From Carallia brachiata (taxonomy: Eukaryota > Streptophyta > Magnoliopsida > Malpighiales > Rhizophoraceae): a stretch of 64,000 nucleotides of DNA. The notes beneath the pieces were generated by a model. The model saw only the letters and a list, made by a program, of their open reading frames with translations, ran no database searches and was not told the DNA's origin. Positions 25,486 to 37,012 of this stretch are shown in pieces. Each line of letters starts with the position of its first letter. Within the stretch, counting starts at the first letter, position 1. The translations under genes were made by a program, and so were the position numbers. The stretch lies in contig JADCRB010000016.1 in the NCBI GenBank assembly GCA_021464245.1, positions 12,899,170 through 12,963,169 on the forward strand, given 5' to 3'.

Positions 25486-25614
25486 GAAGGTGGAGTAGAG
25501 GAAGAGAGAGAAACCTAGGAGACTTATTAGAAAGCACAACAATCTAATGGAGTAGACACAGAACAGAACATTAATCATGCGAGTGAAATGGGAAACTGTT
25601 GTTGTTGGGTCCAA

Positions 25615-25912
25615 GGCTCCATCTTTCTTGCGTATATGTTTAGATTGAAGTGTTTTTGTCAGGTCTTTTGACTCGAAACAATCAAAGAAAAAAAAAATTG
25701 GGACTTGTTAATCATTGTTTCGTTTGCAGTGAATGTGAATGGAGATGGACGAGATGGGCGATTCGGTTCTTTGCTTTTATTTTTTATTTTTTATTTTTTT
25801 CTCCCTTCTTTTCGTGGATTCGAAATTGTTGCAAGTGCACGTGGGGGCACATTGTACTTGCCACTTGCAAAGGTATATTCTACGGCATGATTCCAGGCCG
25901 TAGAATAACAAT
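25615..25912. other. Upstream region of the cyclic phosphodiesterase gene
   Basis: Presumed 5' flank of the minus-strand CPD gene, ending at the Mutator-like element. Bases 25904-25912 (AATAACAAT) are the proposed target duplication of that element. I see no gene and no clear TATA box. Confidence 0.4.
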
Positions 25913-27306
25913 GGCATAAATACTGATTTCGTTTATGTTTGATCTTTTTAAAAATTTTATTTATAATATTTTATTATTAGAATATATTTTTTTATATTTT
26001 TTTATCTAATTTTTTTGTTATTTTTTATTTAATTAATTATTAAATCTAACATGTGACAGTTCAGTCAGCATTATCTTATCTAAATCATATGCTAAATTAG
26101 TAAATAGTGATAACGTGACACACCATAATTTTCTTTCATAATATTTTTAGAAATTTTTTTCACTTTTTCTACGTCAGTAAGAGCATAATAGTTATTAAAC
26201 TATATTTATGTTGACAATTTTACTTAAATTTTGAAGAAAAATTTCAAAAAAAATTAAGTGAAAAAAGTATTATGTCTCACATCATTACCATTGGCTAACC
26301 TGGTATCTAGTTTAGATGACGGAGCGCTGATTAAATTGTTATATGTCAAATTTAACAGTTAACTAATAAAAAAATGTAAAAAAGTTAGACGTTCGGTCAA
26401 TTTTAAAACCATGGGACACTACTTCTTCCTTTTCTTTTTAATGAAAAAATAGTCACCTAAAACCAACTAAACTCAAAGAAAGTCTAGTTCACAATTAAAA
26501 TTAAAAGGTATAAATATTAATTTTGCCCACACCTTTTTTTTCGTCCTAATCAAACATCTGACTTTTTTGCTTTTTTCATTGGTCAACCTTTAAATTTGAC
26601 ATGTGAGAGTTTAGTCAGTATCGTGTCGTCTAAGTCACATATCATGTCAACTAAGAGTAATGACGTGGTAAATAATACTTTTTTCACTTAATTTTTTTGA
26701 AATTTAAAAAAGGGTGAAAAAGTTAATGGTTGACTAACAGAAAAAGTTAGAAAATGTTAGACAATGAAAATGTAAAGGGAGTATTCTAACTAAAAAACTG
26801 TTGTGGGCGAAAAAGTTAGACAACGGAAACGTGAGGGGTGAATTCTAATAAAAAAATATTGTAGGTAAAATTTCTAAAAAGACCAAACGTCGTAGGTGAA
26901 ATCAGTATTTATGCCGATAACAATCATAACATGTCCTAATCAAACATCTGACTTTTTTGCTCTTTTTCATAGGTCAACCTTTAAATCTGACATGTGAGAA
27001 TCTAGTCAGCATCGCATCGTTTAAGTCAGATATCACGTCAATTAAGAGTAATGACGTGGTAAATAATACTTTTTTCACTTAATTTTTTTGAAATTTAAAA
27101 AAGGTGAAAAAGTTAATGGTTGTCAGAAAAAATTGAAAATGTTAGACGATGAAGATGAAAATGTAAAGGGAGTATTTTAACTAAAAAATTGTTGTGGGCG
27201 AAAAAGTTAGACAACCGAAACGTAAGGAGTGAATTCTAATAAAAAAATATTGTAGGTAAAATTTCTAAAAAGACCAAACGTCGTAGGTGAAATCAGTATT
27301 TATGCC
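25913..27306. mobile_element. Non-autonomous Mutator-like (MULE-type) element
   Basis: The left end begins GGCATAAATACTGATTTC and the right end is its inverse (GAAATCAGTATTTATGCC). The inverted similarity extends for roughly 75 bp and, more loosely, into the interior. The flanking 9-mers AATAACAAT (25904-25912) and AATAATAAT (27307-27315) match at 8 of 9 positions, the target-duplication length known for Mutator elements. No transposase is encoded. The right arm is tandemly duplicated, so an identical end occurs at 26915, also followed by a 9-mer (GATAACAAT) close to the duplication. Confidence 0.75.
26543..27306 (+). repeat. Tandem duplication of about 390 bp inside the MULE
   Basis: GTCCTAATCAAACATCTGAC occurs at 26543 and 26933, and GACCAAACGTCGTAGGTGAA at 26881 and 27272. 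This defines two nearly identical units of about 390 bp that each include the element's right terminus. Confidence 0.9.
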
Positions 27307-27315
27307 AATAATAAT

Positions 27316-29748
27316 CATAACAAAATTTACAATCACAGCAAGACGAGCAAGATGGTTTAAACGCGTTTAGAGAGACATGTTAGAGGGTTAAAGATACATA
27401 ATTAATTGAATAGTATTTAATTATTAATTTTTTAAATTTAATATATTTTTTTTAATTTAACAATTTAAATTATTATATATTTATTACGTTCTTACAGTTG
27501 TGTTATTATTTACAATTTTTCTTATACAATTTTATTAATATTTTGAAATTAAGAGACGAGTGAATTTCATTAGGTAATTGTAATTTTGCTCTTTTATGAG
27601 TTTAGTGTAAGAATCTATTTAATCATGCTGTGAAACTAATGGTTTGTTTGTATTGTAAAATTTTAATAAATAAAAAGTTGTGTTTGAAAATAATAAAAAA
27701 TAAAATTTTATATTTAAATTATAAAAAAAAATATAAAAAAATTTACGAATAAAATTATAAAAATATTCCTATAATTATTAATACTAAGTTGAATGAAATT
27801 AAAAATTAAAATTATTTTAGTCATTACTTGCATTTGCTTTTTCTTTTTTTAATTAATTAGTACGGTCTATATATATTTTCTTAAGTTTTTAATAGTTGAG
27901 TTTTCACTCGTTTCTCACGGATACCAAACAATAAATTTGGCCTTGGAATGTGTGTATTCTTTCGTTTCCAATTTTCATGCGTAAACCAAATAGACAGTAA
28001 TGGATTGAATAGGGCGTCACACCTTCTTTCTTAAATTTTTTGGGTCGACAAATAAAAATAACAATTCTAATTAGTAATCTTATATTCATATACTACACAA
28101 TTTCAATTTCATCATTTGAACTCAAGCATACAGAAATACTAACATTTTCAATAATTTAGTTTAATTCAATAATGTTTCACATTGATTTAAAATTATACTA
28201 CAATCAAAATTTAAATTCTATAAAAATTAATAGATTTGGTTATCTTAACATAATTATAAAAGAATTTGACATTGTATATTATTATTATTTTTAATCATTC
28301 AGTTTAATTTAATAGTACCTCAAATTAATCTAAATATTTAATAAGATTAAATTTTCAACTTAATAAAAATAAATAAATTTAATTTTCTTAAAATATTCAC
28401 ATTATATTTACAATATCAATAATAATTAAGAGAGAAAGGGAGAGCATAGGTCCATGTCAAAGGAAAAAAAAAAAAAAGAAGAAGAAGAAGAAGTCCGCCA
28501 ATATGTTGAAGCTGTGTCGTCTACTTGCATGAGGGAGGGTCATGTCCAAATTCTTATTTATGGGACGTTTAGAAGATTATTAGATTGTACAATGAAAATT
28601 TGAGATTTATGAGAAAATGTAAGAGAATTAAAAATTGACTTTTTTTTTTTAAGTGAGTGATTTTAAAGTTATATATTGGTATATTTTAAAATAAAAGTTA
28701 AAAACCATTTAAGTCCTTAATATAATTTAACAAAACCCAACGGAACCAACTTGAGTGGGTATTTTTTTCTTTGTATATTCTTCAATTAATGGAATACTCT
28801 TGTTTTAGTTAAATTTGGATTTTATTAATTTATATAATATAAACTATTAATTATTCGAAAAAATAACTAATTGGTCAAACCAATCACCCAAAAAATCAAA
28901 CTACTAAGTGGGTCGACCCTGTTTGGTTTTAAAACTTTAATTACAAATAAAAAAAATATTGATGACTACACTGTAGCGTTATACGATTTAGCCATGTGTA
29001 ACAACGTCCATAATTTTTGTAACAATAACTATATTTTTTGTAATGAAAATTTACAATTTTTTTTATTGTAAAAAATATGTATGTAATTATAAAAAATCTG
29101 TGTATTATTAAAAAATGACCGAATATATGACTGAAATATATGACAACACGGCTGGCTAATAGAACCCTTACAAATAAATCAAGGAAAACCATTGTTTGGC
29201 TTATTGACTTCTGATTCTATTCTTTGCGTACTATTTCAACGTTTAATGTCAAATGTGTGTGTGCTGTTTCAATGTATGTGAGCTTCACACCACAAGGTTT
29301 TCTCTCATTCATACTCAAAACTGGATTGTGTGTTTTAAACTAGCTGAAAGTTAACTCACTGCCCAGGATGTGGATTGGGTTTGCTTAAAAAATTTTGTTA
29401 AAATTTCCAAATTAATAATTTATTATGAACCTGTCATGTAATCACATGAAATTTTTTTTAATCTTTTAAAAAAGTCAAAGTCTACATTACAAAAAACAAA
29501 AAAGGTTTAAAAGAAGTAAGAGTCGGAAGTCTCGACCTTTTTTAGTACAGTGCCTATCCTAATTGAAACAAATTCAACAAAATCATAGGAGTAAAAACAT
29601 GAAGAAACAAGTTCAACAATAAAACTAAGAGACAAGAACAGCAAAACAAAAACAAACTGGGAACATTGATAGATAGGAGGAAACATCAACATCGATATGA
29701 GGTCATTGTATTTTCCTAACAATAAACCTCTCTGTTGTCTTGTTCAGC
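27316..29748. other. AT-rich intergenic sequence
   Basis: No gene seen. It contains AAG microsatellite sequence near 28466-28490. From about 29330 onward it shows similarity to the 3' flank of the second NPF copy (about 36730-37010), so the right part belongs to the duplicated NPF unit. Confidence 0.55.
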
Positions 29749-32194
29749 TTAAGCTTGATCCTTCTCAGTTGATTCCACAGGATTTCGAGGCCTATACTTG
29801 TACCTCTTAGAAACAAAGAGATAGACACAGAAATTGATCAAGCTTAGTATAGCTATCAACCAGTAGAACAGATTCAGATGGTTTCTGTTAATATTGTTGC
29901 CTGCCAACCAGCCTCCACTCCTTGTAATTCCCTTTGTTGCGCTGTTGACGATCTTAACCAGTATGGTACTGAGAAAAAACCCAAGTGACATTGATGTCCA
30001 AAGAAAGCAAGTAGACGTGGATTTAAGCGCTTTTGGTGCCTCCGAGTAGAAGAATTCCAGAAGGCCTACAAATGTGAACAAGTCCGCAATGCCAAATATG
30101 AAGAACTGAAACGATAGCCACATTACACTGATGGGCAGTGGCTGCAACACACTGGCCTGGCATCCATATTGTGGTCTCTGGCCACGGATTTGCGTTTCAC
30201 TTCCATTATTGCGGCAGTGGCCATCGATAAAAAAGAAAGACTTAGGCCAACCCCTATGCGTTGGAGGTGTGTTATGCCTGTGGGGTGTCCTGTGATCTTG
30301 CGTGCGAAAGGCACAAATATGCGGTCGTATATGGTGATCAAGACGATTATGAACAAGACTGGGATGATTGGTATTGAAGCTGGTGGTATCTTGAAAGATT
30401 TGGAGATTTTGATATCCATGGTTTGCCCTTGTTGGATTGAGAATGTTTGGAGCTGAGCTTGGCAAACTGTCATGATTATGGTACAACAAAAGATTGGAAG
30501 GATGCCAAGTATGATTTTTGCATTTTCTACTTGGGTGACCCTGCATAGTTTCCAGGGACTTGGAGCCTCATGTCTATCGGTAGAGGTTGTCTGAATGGCT
30601 GCTTTGTCTAGGAACCTGAAAATGAGCTCCCACCCATGAGACACATGCTTCTTTGTATATAATTATAATCAGTGTAAGCACAAATTTCTAAATTAATTGT
30701 CCATCAAATTTGATATTTACCTGAAATCATCCCTGTGAGGTAGGAACTCTGCTTCTACTGCAGCTTCTTTGTCCTTGCTAATTTCATAGAGCTCTGAAGA
30801 GTCTTCAGGAAGTTGAAGTTTTCTATTGCGGAATGCAGCAACATACACCTGCAAAATACAATTTCAGAATTGGTTTACTCTTAGTCAATTTTCCACAGCC
30901 AGTGAGCTGAAAATCATCCTTCTCGTCATCGTATATACACACGCATGGAAAAGAGTCAACGACTTAAGCAAACCTGTAAAATTTCAAGGATGGCACTAGA
31001 TCCTCCAGCAACTTGTACCCGGTACCTTGTCAGTCCGGCTAAAAGCACAATTACGCCAAACAACATGGCAATAGCACAGATGCCAAAGCCCCAGTCCCAT
31101 CCTTTATTATCTTCAGTCCAAACAAAAAGTGTGAAGCTAACAGCAGCACCAAGGCTCATGGCTAGTAAGATGCAGTTGAAGAAGCTGGACATCTGCTTGG
31201 CCTCTTTGGGGTCTTTCTCATCGAATTGGTCAGCACCATGTGATGGCATTGAAGCCTTGATTCCTGCTGTGCCTATAGCAAGCAAGTACAGACCAACAAA
31301 AAGAAGAGCAGCATTGCTGCCTTCAATTTTCTGGCAACGAGAAGTGGGATCATAGACGTTGCAGGGTGGTGGCTTCAGCTTGGGGAAGTGAGCTTGAATT
31401 GATAGCAAAACCAGTCCCTTCACAATTATTTACATCAGAAGTAAGATATTAAAGCAAGCAGAAGAAACGTTTGCATTTCTGGAAGGACAACACTGCTTCT
31501 GTTCCATTACTTCAGGTAATTTCAGCTCAATGGTTTTAGTCCATTTTATTGTCCTTTCAATTTTAAATGAATAATTATGATTATGATAATTGAAATGTTA
31601 CAGAACGTTTACCATGAACTCAAGGCATCCCAAAATTATACCGATCCTGAGTCTGCCAATACAAGTGTCTGCAAGGACAGCCATCACAATAGACAGAATG
31701 TAGGAAATGCCCATGAAGTTGGTTAGCTGAGTAGCTGCATCAGCTATTTCAAAGTGCATGAACCCAATGAAGTACGTCACCATGTTTACTTGTAGGGAAA
31801 TTATTGCCATGTTTTCGAGACCAAGCATGCCTGTAAACCAAGCGCCACATGCACCTCACTGTCAGCAATGAACTAACATATATAAAACTGTTAATTACAA
31901 GTTTAATTTTTGTCAATGGCCTTAATATTGTAATATGAACAGTTCTTTTGCACGATCATTCCATAGCTTGTTCATAATTATATGTACTAAGCTTAGACAC
32001 ATGCCTAGAACGAGAGAAGCAGGCCCTGGTCCTCCATGCTTATACTTGACAGCTTGTCGCCCCTTCCAGTCCACCTTTCCTTCAATGATCCCAGGTTTCT
32101 CCTACAAATTAACCATTCAAACACGGTGAGACAAAAAGTAATTAGCAATGCCAGATATATCATGAATTGAGAAAACTGAGCAATGAAGTACCAT
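29749..32194 (-). pseudogene. NPF4-like (NRT1/PTR family) transporter, copy 1, frameshifted
   Basis: Proton-coupled oligopeptide/nitrate transporter family member. The NPF4 subfamily includes nitrate and abscisic-acid importers, but the substrate cannot be told here. Exons: 32194-32192 (ATG only), 32101-32005, 31830-31613, 31417-30974, 30848-30721, 30615-29749. The [11 protein letters not shown] start, the FEIADAATQLTNFMG helix and the [17 protein letters not shown] signature are intact. A 2-bp insertion (an extra AC within 30146-30152, absent from copies 2 and 3) shifts the last exon, and the frame then stops at 30123. The predicted product is about 460 residues instead of about 585 and lacks the last membrane helices. 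The lost C-terminus remains readable in another frame down to 29749. A nearby in-frame codon loss is harmless. All other exons are clean, so the break is recent or a sequence error. Confidence 0.85.
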
Positions 32195-32282
32195 AGCACA
32201 GCCACAAGGGTAATTCAGTTCCTGGCACACAAAGGAATGTCACCAGCTTGGTGTAGTCAGCTATGAATGATCAATAATTTAC

Positions 32283-32290
32283 TATATATA
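32283..32290 (-). promoter_or_regulatory. TATA box of NPF copy 1
   Basis: TATATATA lies 89 bp upstream of the ATG. It sits at the same distance and in the same context as in NPF copy 3 (43504-43511). The matching site in copy 2 (39543-39550) reads CATATTTA and is degraded. Confidence 0.55.
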
Positions 32291-32299
32291 ATGTTGGAG

Positions 32300-35056
32300 A
32301 TCCCTCATTTGATGATCCCACAATATGACACGTGTTGTACCGCTATTTGTTTGCCAGTTTTTAACCTTAGTGCAGGGGGCCATGTTACATAGCAGTCTTG
32401 CTTTCTCCTTTCATAAACTTTCTTTATTGACGTCTAATTATTATTAAATTCTATTGACCATTGACAAATTAAATCATTTGGCTTGCGCACATCATTGACT
32501 GGATCTTTGAATTCGGCACTAATCAAATTAAAATTATAAAATTTGACAATAACGTAGCATCCCACTAGTCCCCAGAATGTCACTACTGGGTAAGATTAAT
32601 TGTGAAACGACTATCTGAAAAGAACCAATTAACCTTTACCTACTACTCAAAGTAGTTTCAGGCGTTGATCACTTAGGGCAGTTTCAATTTGGAGCAGCAC
32701 CAACTGCATTGGCATTTCACCTTTTGGTCCCATTATTTTCTGTTCAATCAGTTTTGCAACTGATTAGCTTGATGTAGGAGAAGGACACGGAGCTGGAAAC
32801 AATTGTTGCTGCTCAGGGAAACGTTAACTGCTTAGAAAGAACCGGTTATAGTTTGATATAGCATTTCATACAACCAGCTCTTACATGAGTACATTCCATC
32901 AAAATTTTGATATCAATACTGTTCTTTTCCTGGCAAAATGGGTGGACTACTCCGTATTGAGCTGGATTCAGCCTTCTATAGTTTTAGTAAGGAATGAATG
33001 GTGACTAATATTATCAGCATTTTTTTTTAAACTTTAAATTTAATATATTGACTCATAACGCATATAATAAATACAATCTCTCAACGCTGAATGAAGTTCT
33101 CAACGCTAAATAAAGTTTCAAAAAAATTTAAAAAAATAAAAATATAAATTATTAATTTAAATTTTTAGTATAATAACAAATATTTGATCTTAATAATAAA
33201 AATATCTCTTTCAGTACTGTGAGTGGTTGACATCACCAATCTAATAATGCAGGGATTGGAATACTATGCTATAACGGTTGTGGTCAAATTCAAACTTCAT
33301 TTAATAGTCATGTTTTTCAACTTTCATATTACTTCAATCAATAAATTGATTTTTTTAATGCCGATCAAAGAGCAGTTGGGCAGCGGTCAGACTGGGGCGT
33401 TAATCTCCCAAAAAAAAAAAAAAAAAAAACATCTATGCAGGCATCATTCCTTGTCAGCAAAATTTATTGAAAAATACTAAATATTAATATTTAGATAATA
33501 ATAAAGTTATATGAATTATTAAATAATTAAAATTTAAAAAATAAAATAAAATAATTATTAAATTTCGTTGAACAACAACTCGACGATTTTTTAATTAATT
33601 ACAGTTAAACTGCATGGTAAACCTCAAATTTGTTAAGGACATTATAAACGTCGGATAGATTAGGTGGTTTTGACCGTTTCCTAACGCTGCTGTGCTTCCT
33701 CTCCACTGGATTAATTATATAAGTAAAGTTCTCCTACATCCTTGTCGTTATATAATATATGGCAGCGATATTGTAAATGAACGTTGCTATCAGGCTCAAT
33801 GACGTGAGAGTGATATATGAACATCTGAACGGCATTGGGAACCTCGAATTTGCACCTTGGATTTTTTCTTTAAAATTTTTTTGATTTATAGGCTGATTCA
33901 ATTTCAGAAATCTTAATAAGCTAGCTTTTTGCTCTCAATTTGGACCGATGAATAAGCGTCAATCAAACATTGAGCCAAAAGAAGGCTCGTATCATATGTA
34001 TGATCAGTGTACATGCAAAAGCTTTGATATTTTTGGTGACTCAATGGTTATGAGATGTGACTTCTGCTTTACATTAATAAAAATTAATAAAAATAACAAT
34101 AATACATAAAAATTCAAATTCAGTATACTAAATTTCAGTTTCATTTAATCAATGCAGCTCATGCATGCTAAAACACTAACATTTCTAATAGTATGGTTCA
34201 AAAAGAAAATTTTAGTTAAGTAAATTTCTATTTAGCTAGTTAATCATTAAAAATTTTGCCTAATGAAAGAAAGGTAGAAAAGGTAAAATAATTTAACAAA
34301 AGAAAAAACCATAGCTAGAATACAACTTAGTCCACCATTCAATTTTAACTTTTTTCAATGACTCCAATTCAAGCAATCATGTTAATTTTAAACCACTAAA
34401 ATTAAGGAAAAGTAATTAAGTAGAATTCTATTTAGTTAATTAATTATCATTGGAAATTAACATTGCATTATGAACTAAATAAATACAAACGGTGTAAAAT
34501 ATTGGCATTATATATTATTGTTACTTCTAATTATTTAATTTTGTTCAACAATATTTCAAATTAATTTAAAAATCTACTGAAATCAAGATTTAATTTAATA
34601 AACTCTGAACAATTATAGTCTTTCGTAATGTTAAAATAAAATTAGAATTTTAATAATTGTAAGTTTTTTTAGTATTCTAAATTATAATTTTTTTAGTATT
34701 ATATTAAAATTAGAATTAGAATTTTAATTTTAAAATTTTGTTAAAATTATTATTCTGAATTCACTAGGTACAATTTGGTTTTAAAACTTTAAGCACAAAT
34801 CAATGTTTGACTTTTGGCTCGATGTTGGCGTGCTATTTCAACATTTAATGTCAAATGTTTTTTTTTTAGCAAAATAGATGACATTTTATTTGACTAAAAT
34901 CATTGTAAATCAGTGTTTTTTAATTTTATTATGTTTTTAAGTAAGTAAAATTTATTCGTAATATGATATTTTATAATTTATTTTTTTATTTTAAATCAAC
35001 ATAACTTATTTTATAGTATAAAAGTGTGGACAAATTATAATTGTTAAAAATATAAA
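32300..35056. other. Duplicated NPF upstream flank, then AT-rich sequence
   Basis: Bases 32300 to about 33480 resemble the region upstream of NPF copy 3 (about 43520-44520) and belong to the duplicated unit. A poly-A run at 33411-33429 interrupts it. From about 33480 to 35056 the sequence is very AT-rich and I see no gene. Confidence 0.6.
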
Positions 35057-35989
35057 TTAAATTAAAATTTTCCTGTCAATCGAGGAAAATAGAGAGGCCA
35101 AAGACTCACTATCCCAAATCAACTCCCCTACGTTAGAAAGAGCAACTTGGGCAAGGGCATGCAAAGCACCATTCGCTTCTCTATAAACATGATGAATAGC
35201 AAAGTGAGCCATGGGAAAAACCAGAGCTCGAATGTCTTTCACTAGCTGGTCCACCTATACAATTCTCCAGAGTATTGGCTTGAATTGCATTAACGGCCAT
35301 AAGACAATCAGATTCCGAGGATAAATTAGTCAGGGCCATGTCAGAGGTCTTTTGTACAGCAGCACGCGGACTAAAAATTGCGGCAGCTCTGGAGAAAAAT
35401 AGCCCACCAAGCCAACAGAAAAAACCGTGAGAATGGACTAACCTTCATGACTCTAGAAAATGATCCCCAAACCTCCCTCGTTATTCCCTTTAACCGCATC
35501 AGTAATAATTTTAATTTGGCCCCGCTCTGGCGGCTGCCAATGAGCACTGGATCTCAAAGCTCGTAGTTTAGTCCGGGACTCCAGCTCGCGTTGGAAATCA
35601 AAACTAAGTAGCCATAGATACAACCGCTGCCGGTTCCATAAACTACTTTTCTAGCACAAACAAAATCCCTTGCAGGCCAAATGGCCCACGCTATCATAGA
35701 AATAAGTTCCAAAGACACTTGATCAACCGCAACAGCCATAGAATGGAGCTAAGATAGGAAGTCCATACGGAGTAGCTCCCGCACCCGCATTCCAAGAGGA
35801 CTTAAAGAACCAAATGCAAGACCCCCACGGGCAAGAAATTAATGCATGATAGATGGATTCTCCTGCAGCTGCACACCTTTGACATTTTGCATCCAACTGC
35901 ATTCCCCGCCAAATAAAATGTTTTACCTTAGCTGGAAATTTTCGAAGCCGCAGAAGACTCCATCCCCTGAGCATATCAGCATTAGCCAA
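35057..35989 (-). pseudogene. LINE-type retrotransposon relic (RT zinc-binding and RNase H domains)
   Basis: The frame 35989-35723 resembles the zf-RVT domain that follows plant LINE reverse transcriptases (a FPAKVKHFIWRG stretch, then CQRCAAAGESIYHALISCPWG). The frame 35739-35554 continues with AWAIWPARDF. The RNase H-like domain follows, with SESDCLMAVNAIQ around 35290-35310 and HHVYREANGALHALAQ near 35140-35190. The pieces are in different frames and the RT proper is missing, so this is a 3' fragment of an old insertion. Its location between two NPF copies post-dates or accompanied their divergence. Confidence 0.8.
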
Positions 35990-37012
35990 AGAAAAGTTTA
36001 AAAAGTTTGTGTAAGTTAGTTATGGGAGTTTAAGTCATTTTAATAAGACAACGAACTCATAAAATGAATTTAAGATAAATGTAAACTAACACTCTGTTAC
36101 CTGTAAATATAACATAGGAGTGAGTAGAAGAAGCTATTGACTGAGCCAATTGATATGCACTCTAGTATTGTCCGCATTTATCAAAGTGCCGTACAAGTTT
36201 TTTCTCCAGGCTGCGAGAACTCAACGGTAATGAAAGTGTTTGTTCACTTTCAGAGTGTATGAAGGAGTTTCGAATCAAATTTTTCTGTCCACCATCCAGG
36301 ATCATGGTCAATCGAAGCAGATACTGTTCACCCTCCTACTGTATCTAGGATGACAAGAATCGAAAACCATTGTGATCGGGTAGCCAAGGATCTTATCAGA
36401 TTTTGACATTTTTCCAAGGAAAAAGTTTGGTATCCCTACTTTGGTATATATACTTGGTATACCTATTGTAACGAGCTTATCTATTTTTGTGACAAGATCG
36501 ATAAAATATGATACAAAAAATTAACACGTTATTTTTTGTTGCAAAAAACAATAAGCACAGTTGTAGAAACAATCAAGTTCGTCACAAAAAGTACACTTTG
36601 TATGTGTATCATCTGGCTACCAACATATGTTTACCAAATCAAGCTCTTTTTCCAAATGTGTGTGAATTTCACGCGTCAAGATTGTCACATTCACAGTCAA
36701 AAACTGGAATTTGTGCTAGTTTAAAGTTAAACCACTGCATAGGATGTGGATTGGGTTTGCTTAAAAAGATTTTCTTAAAATTTTCGAATTGGCAATGTTT
36801 TTGGAACCTGTTATGCAATCAGATGTATTTCTATACTCACTGAAATAAGTTTCGATTCAGCAAGATCATAAGAAACAAGTTCAACAATAAAACTAAGAGA
36901 CAAGAGCAGCAAAACAAAAACAAAGAAGCAACATTGAAAGATGCGAGGAAACATTAATCTTGATATGAAGTCATTGTATTTTCCTCACAATACGCTCTAT
37001 TATATTGTTGGC
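35990..37012. other. Spacer between the LINE relic and NPF copy 2
   Basis: No gene supported. From about 36715 the sequence matches the 3' flank of NPF copy 1 (shared GGATGTGGATTGGGTTTGCT at both sites). A 111-codon frame at 36508-36843 has no recognisable family. Confidence 0.55.

Noticed and set aside
36508..36843. 111-codon plus-strand frame upstream of NPF copy 2
   Set aside because: No family resemblance. Its right half lies in the duplicated NPF 3' flank, which has no open frame in copy 1.
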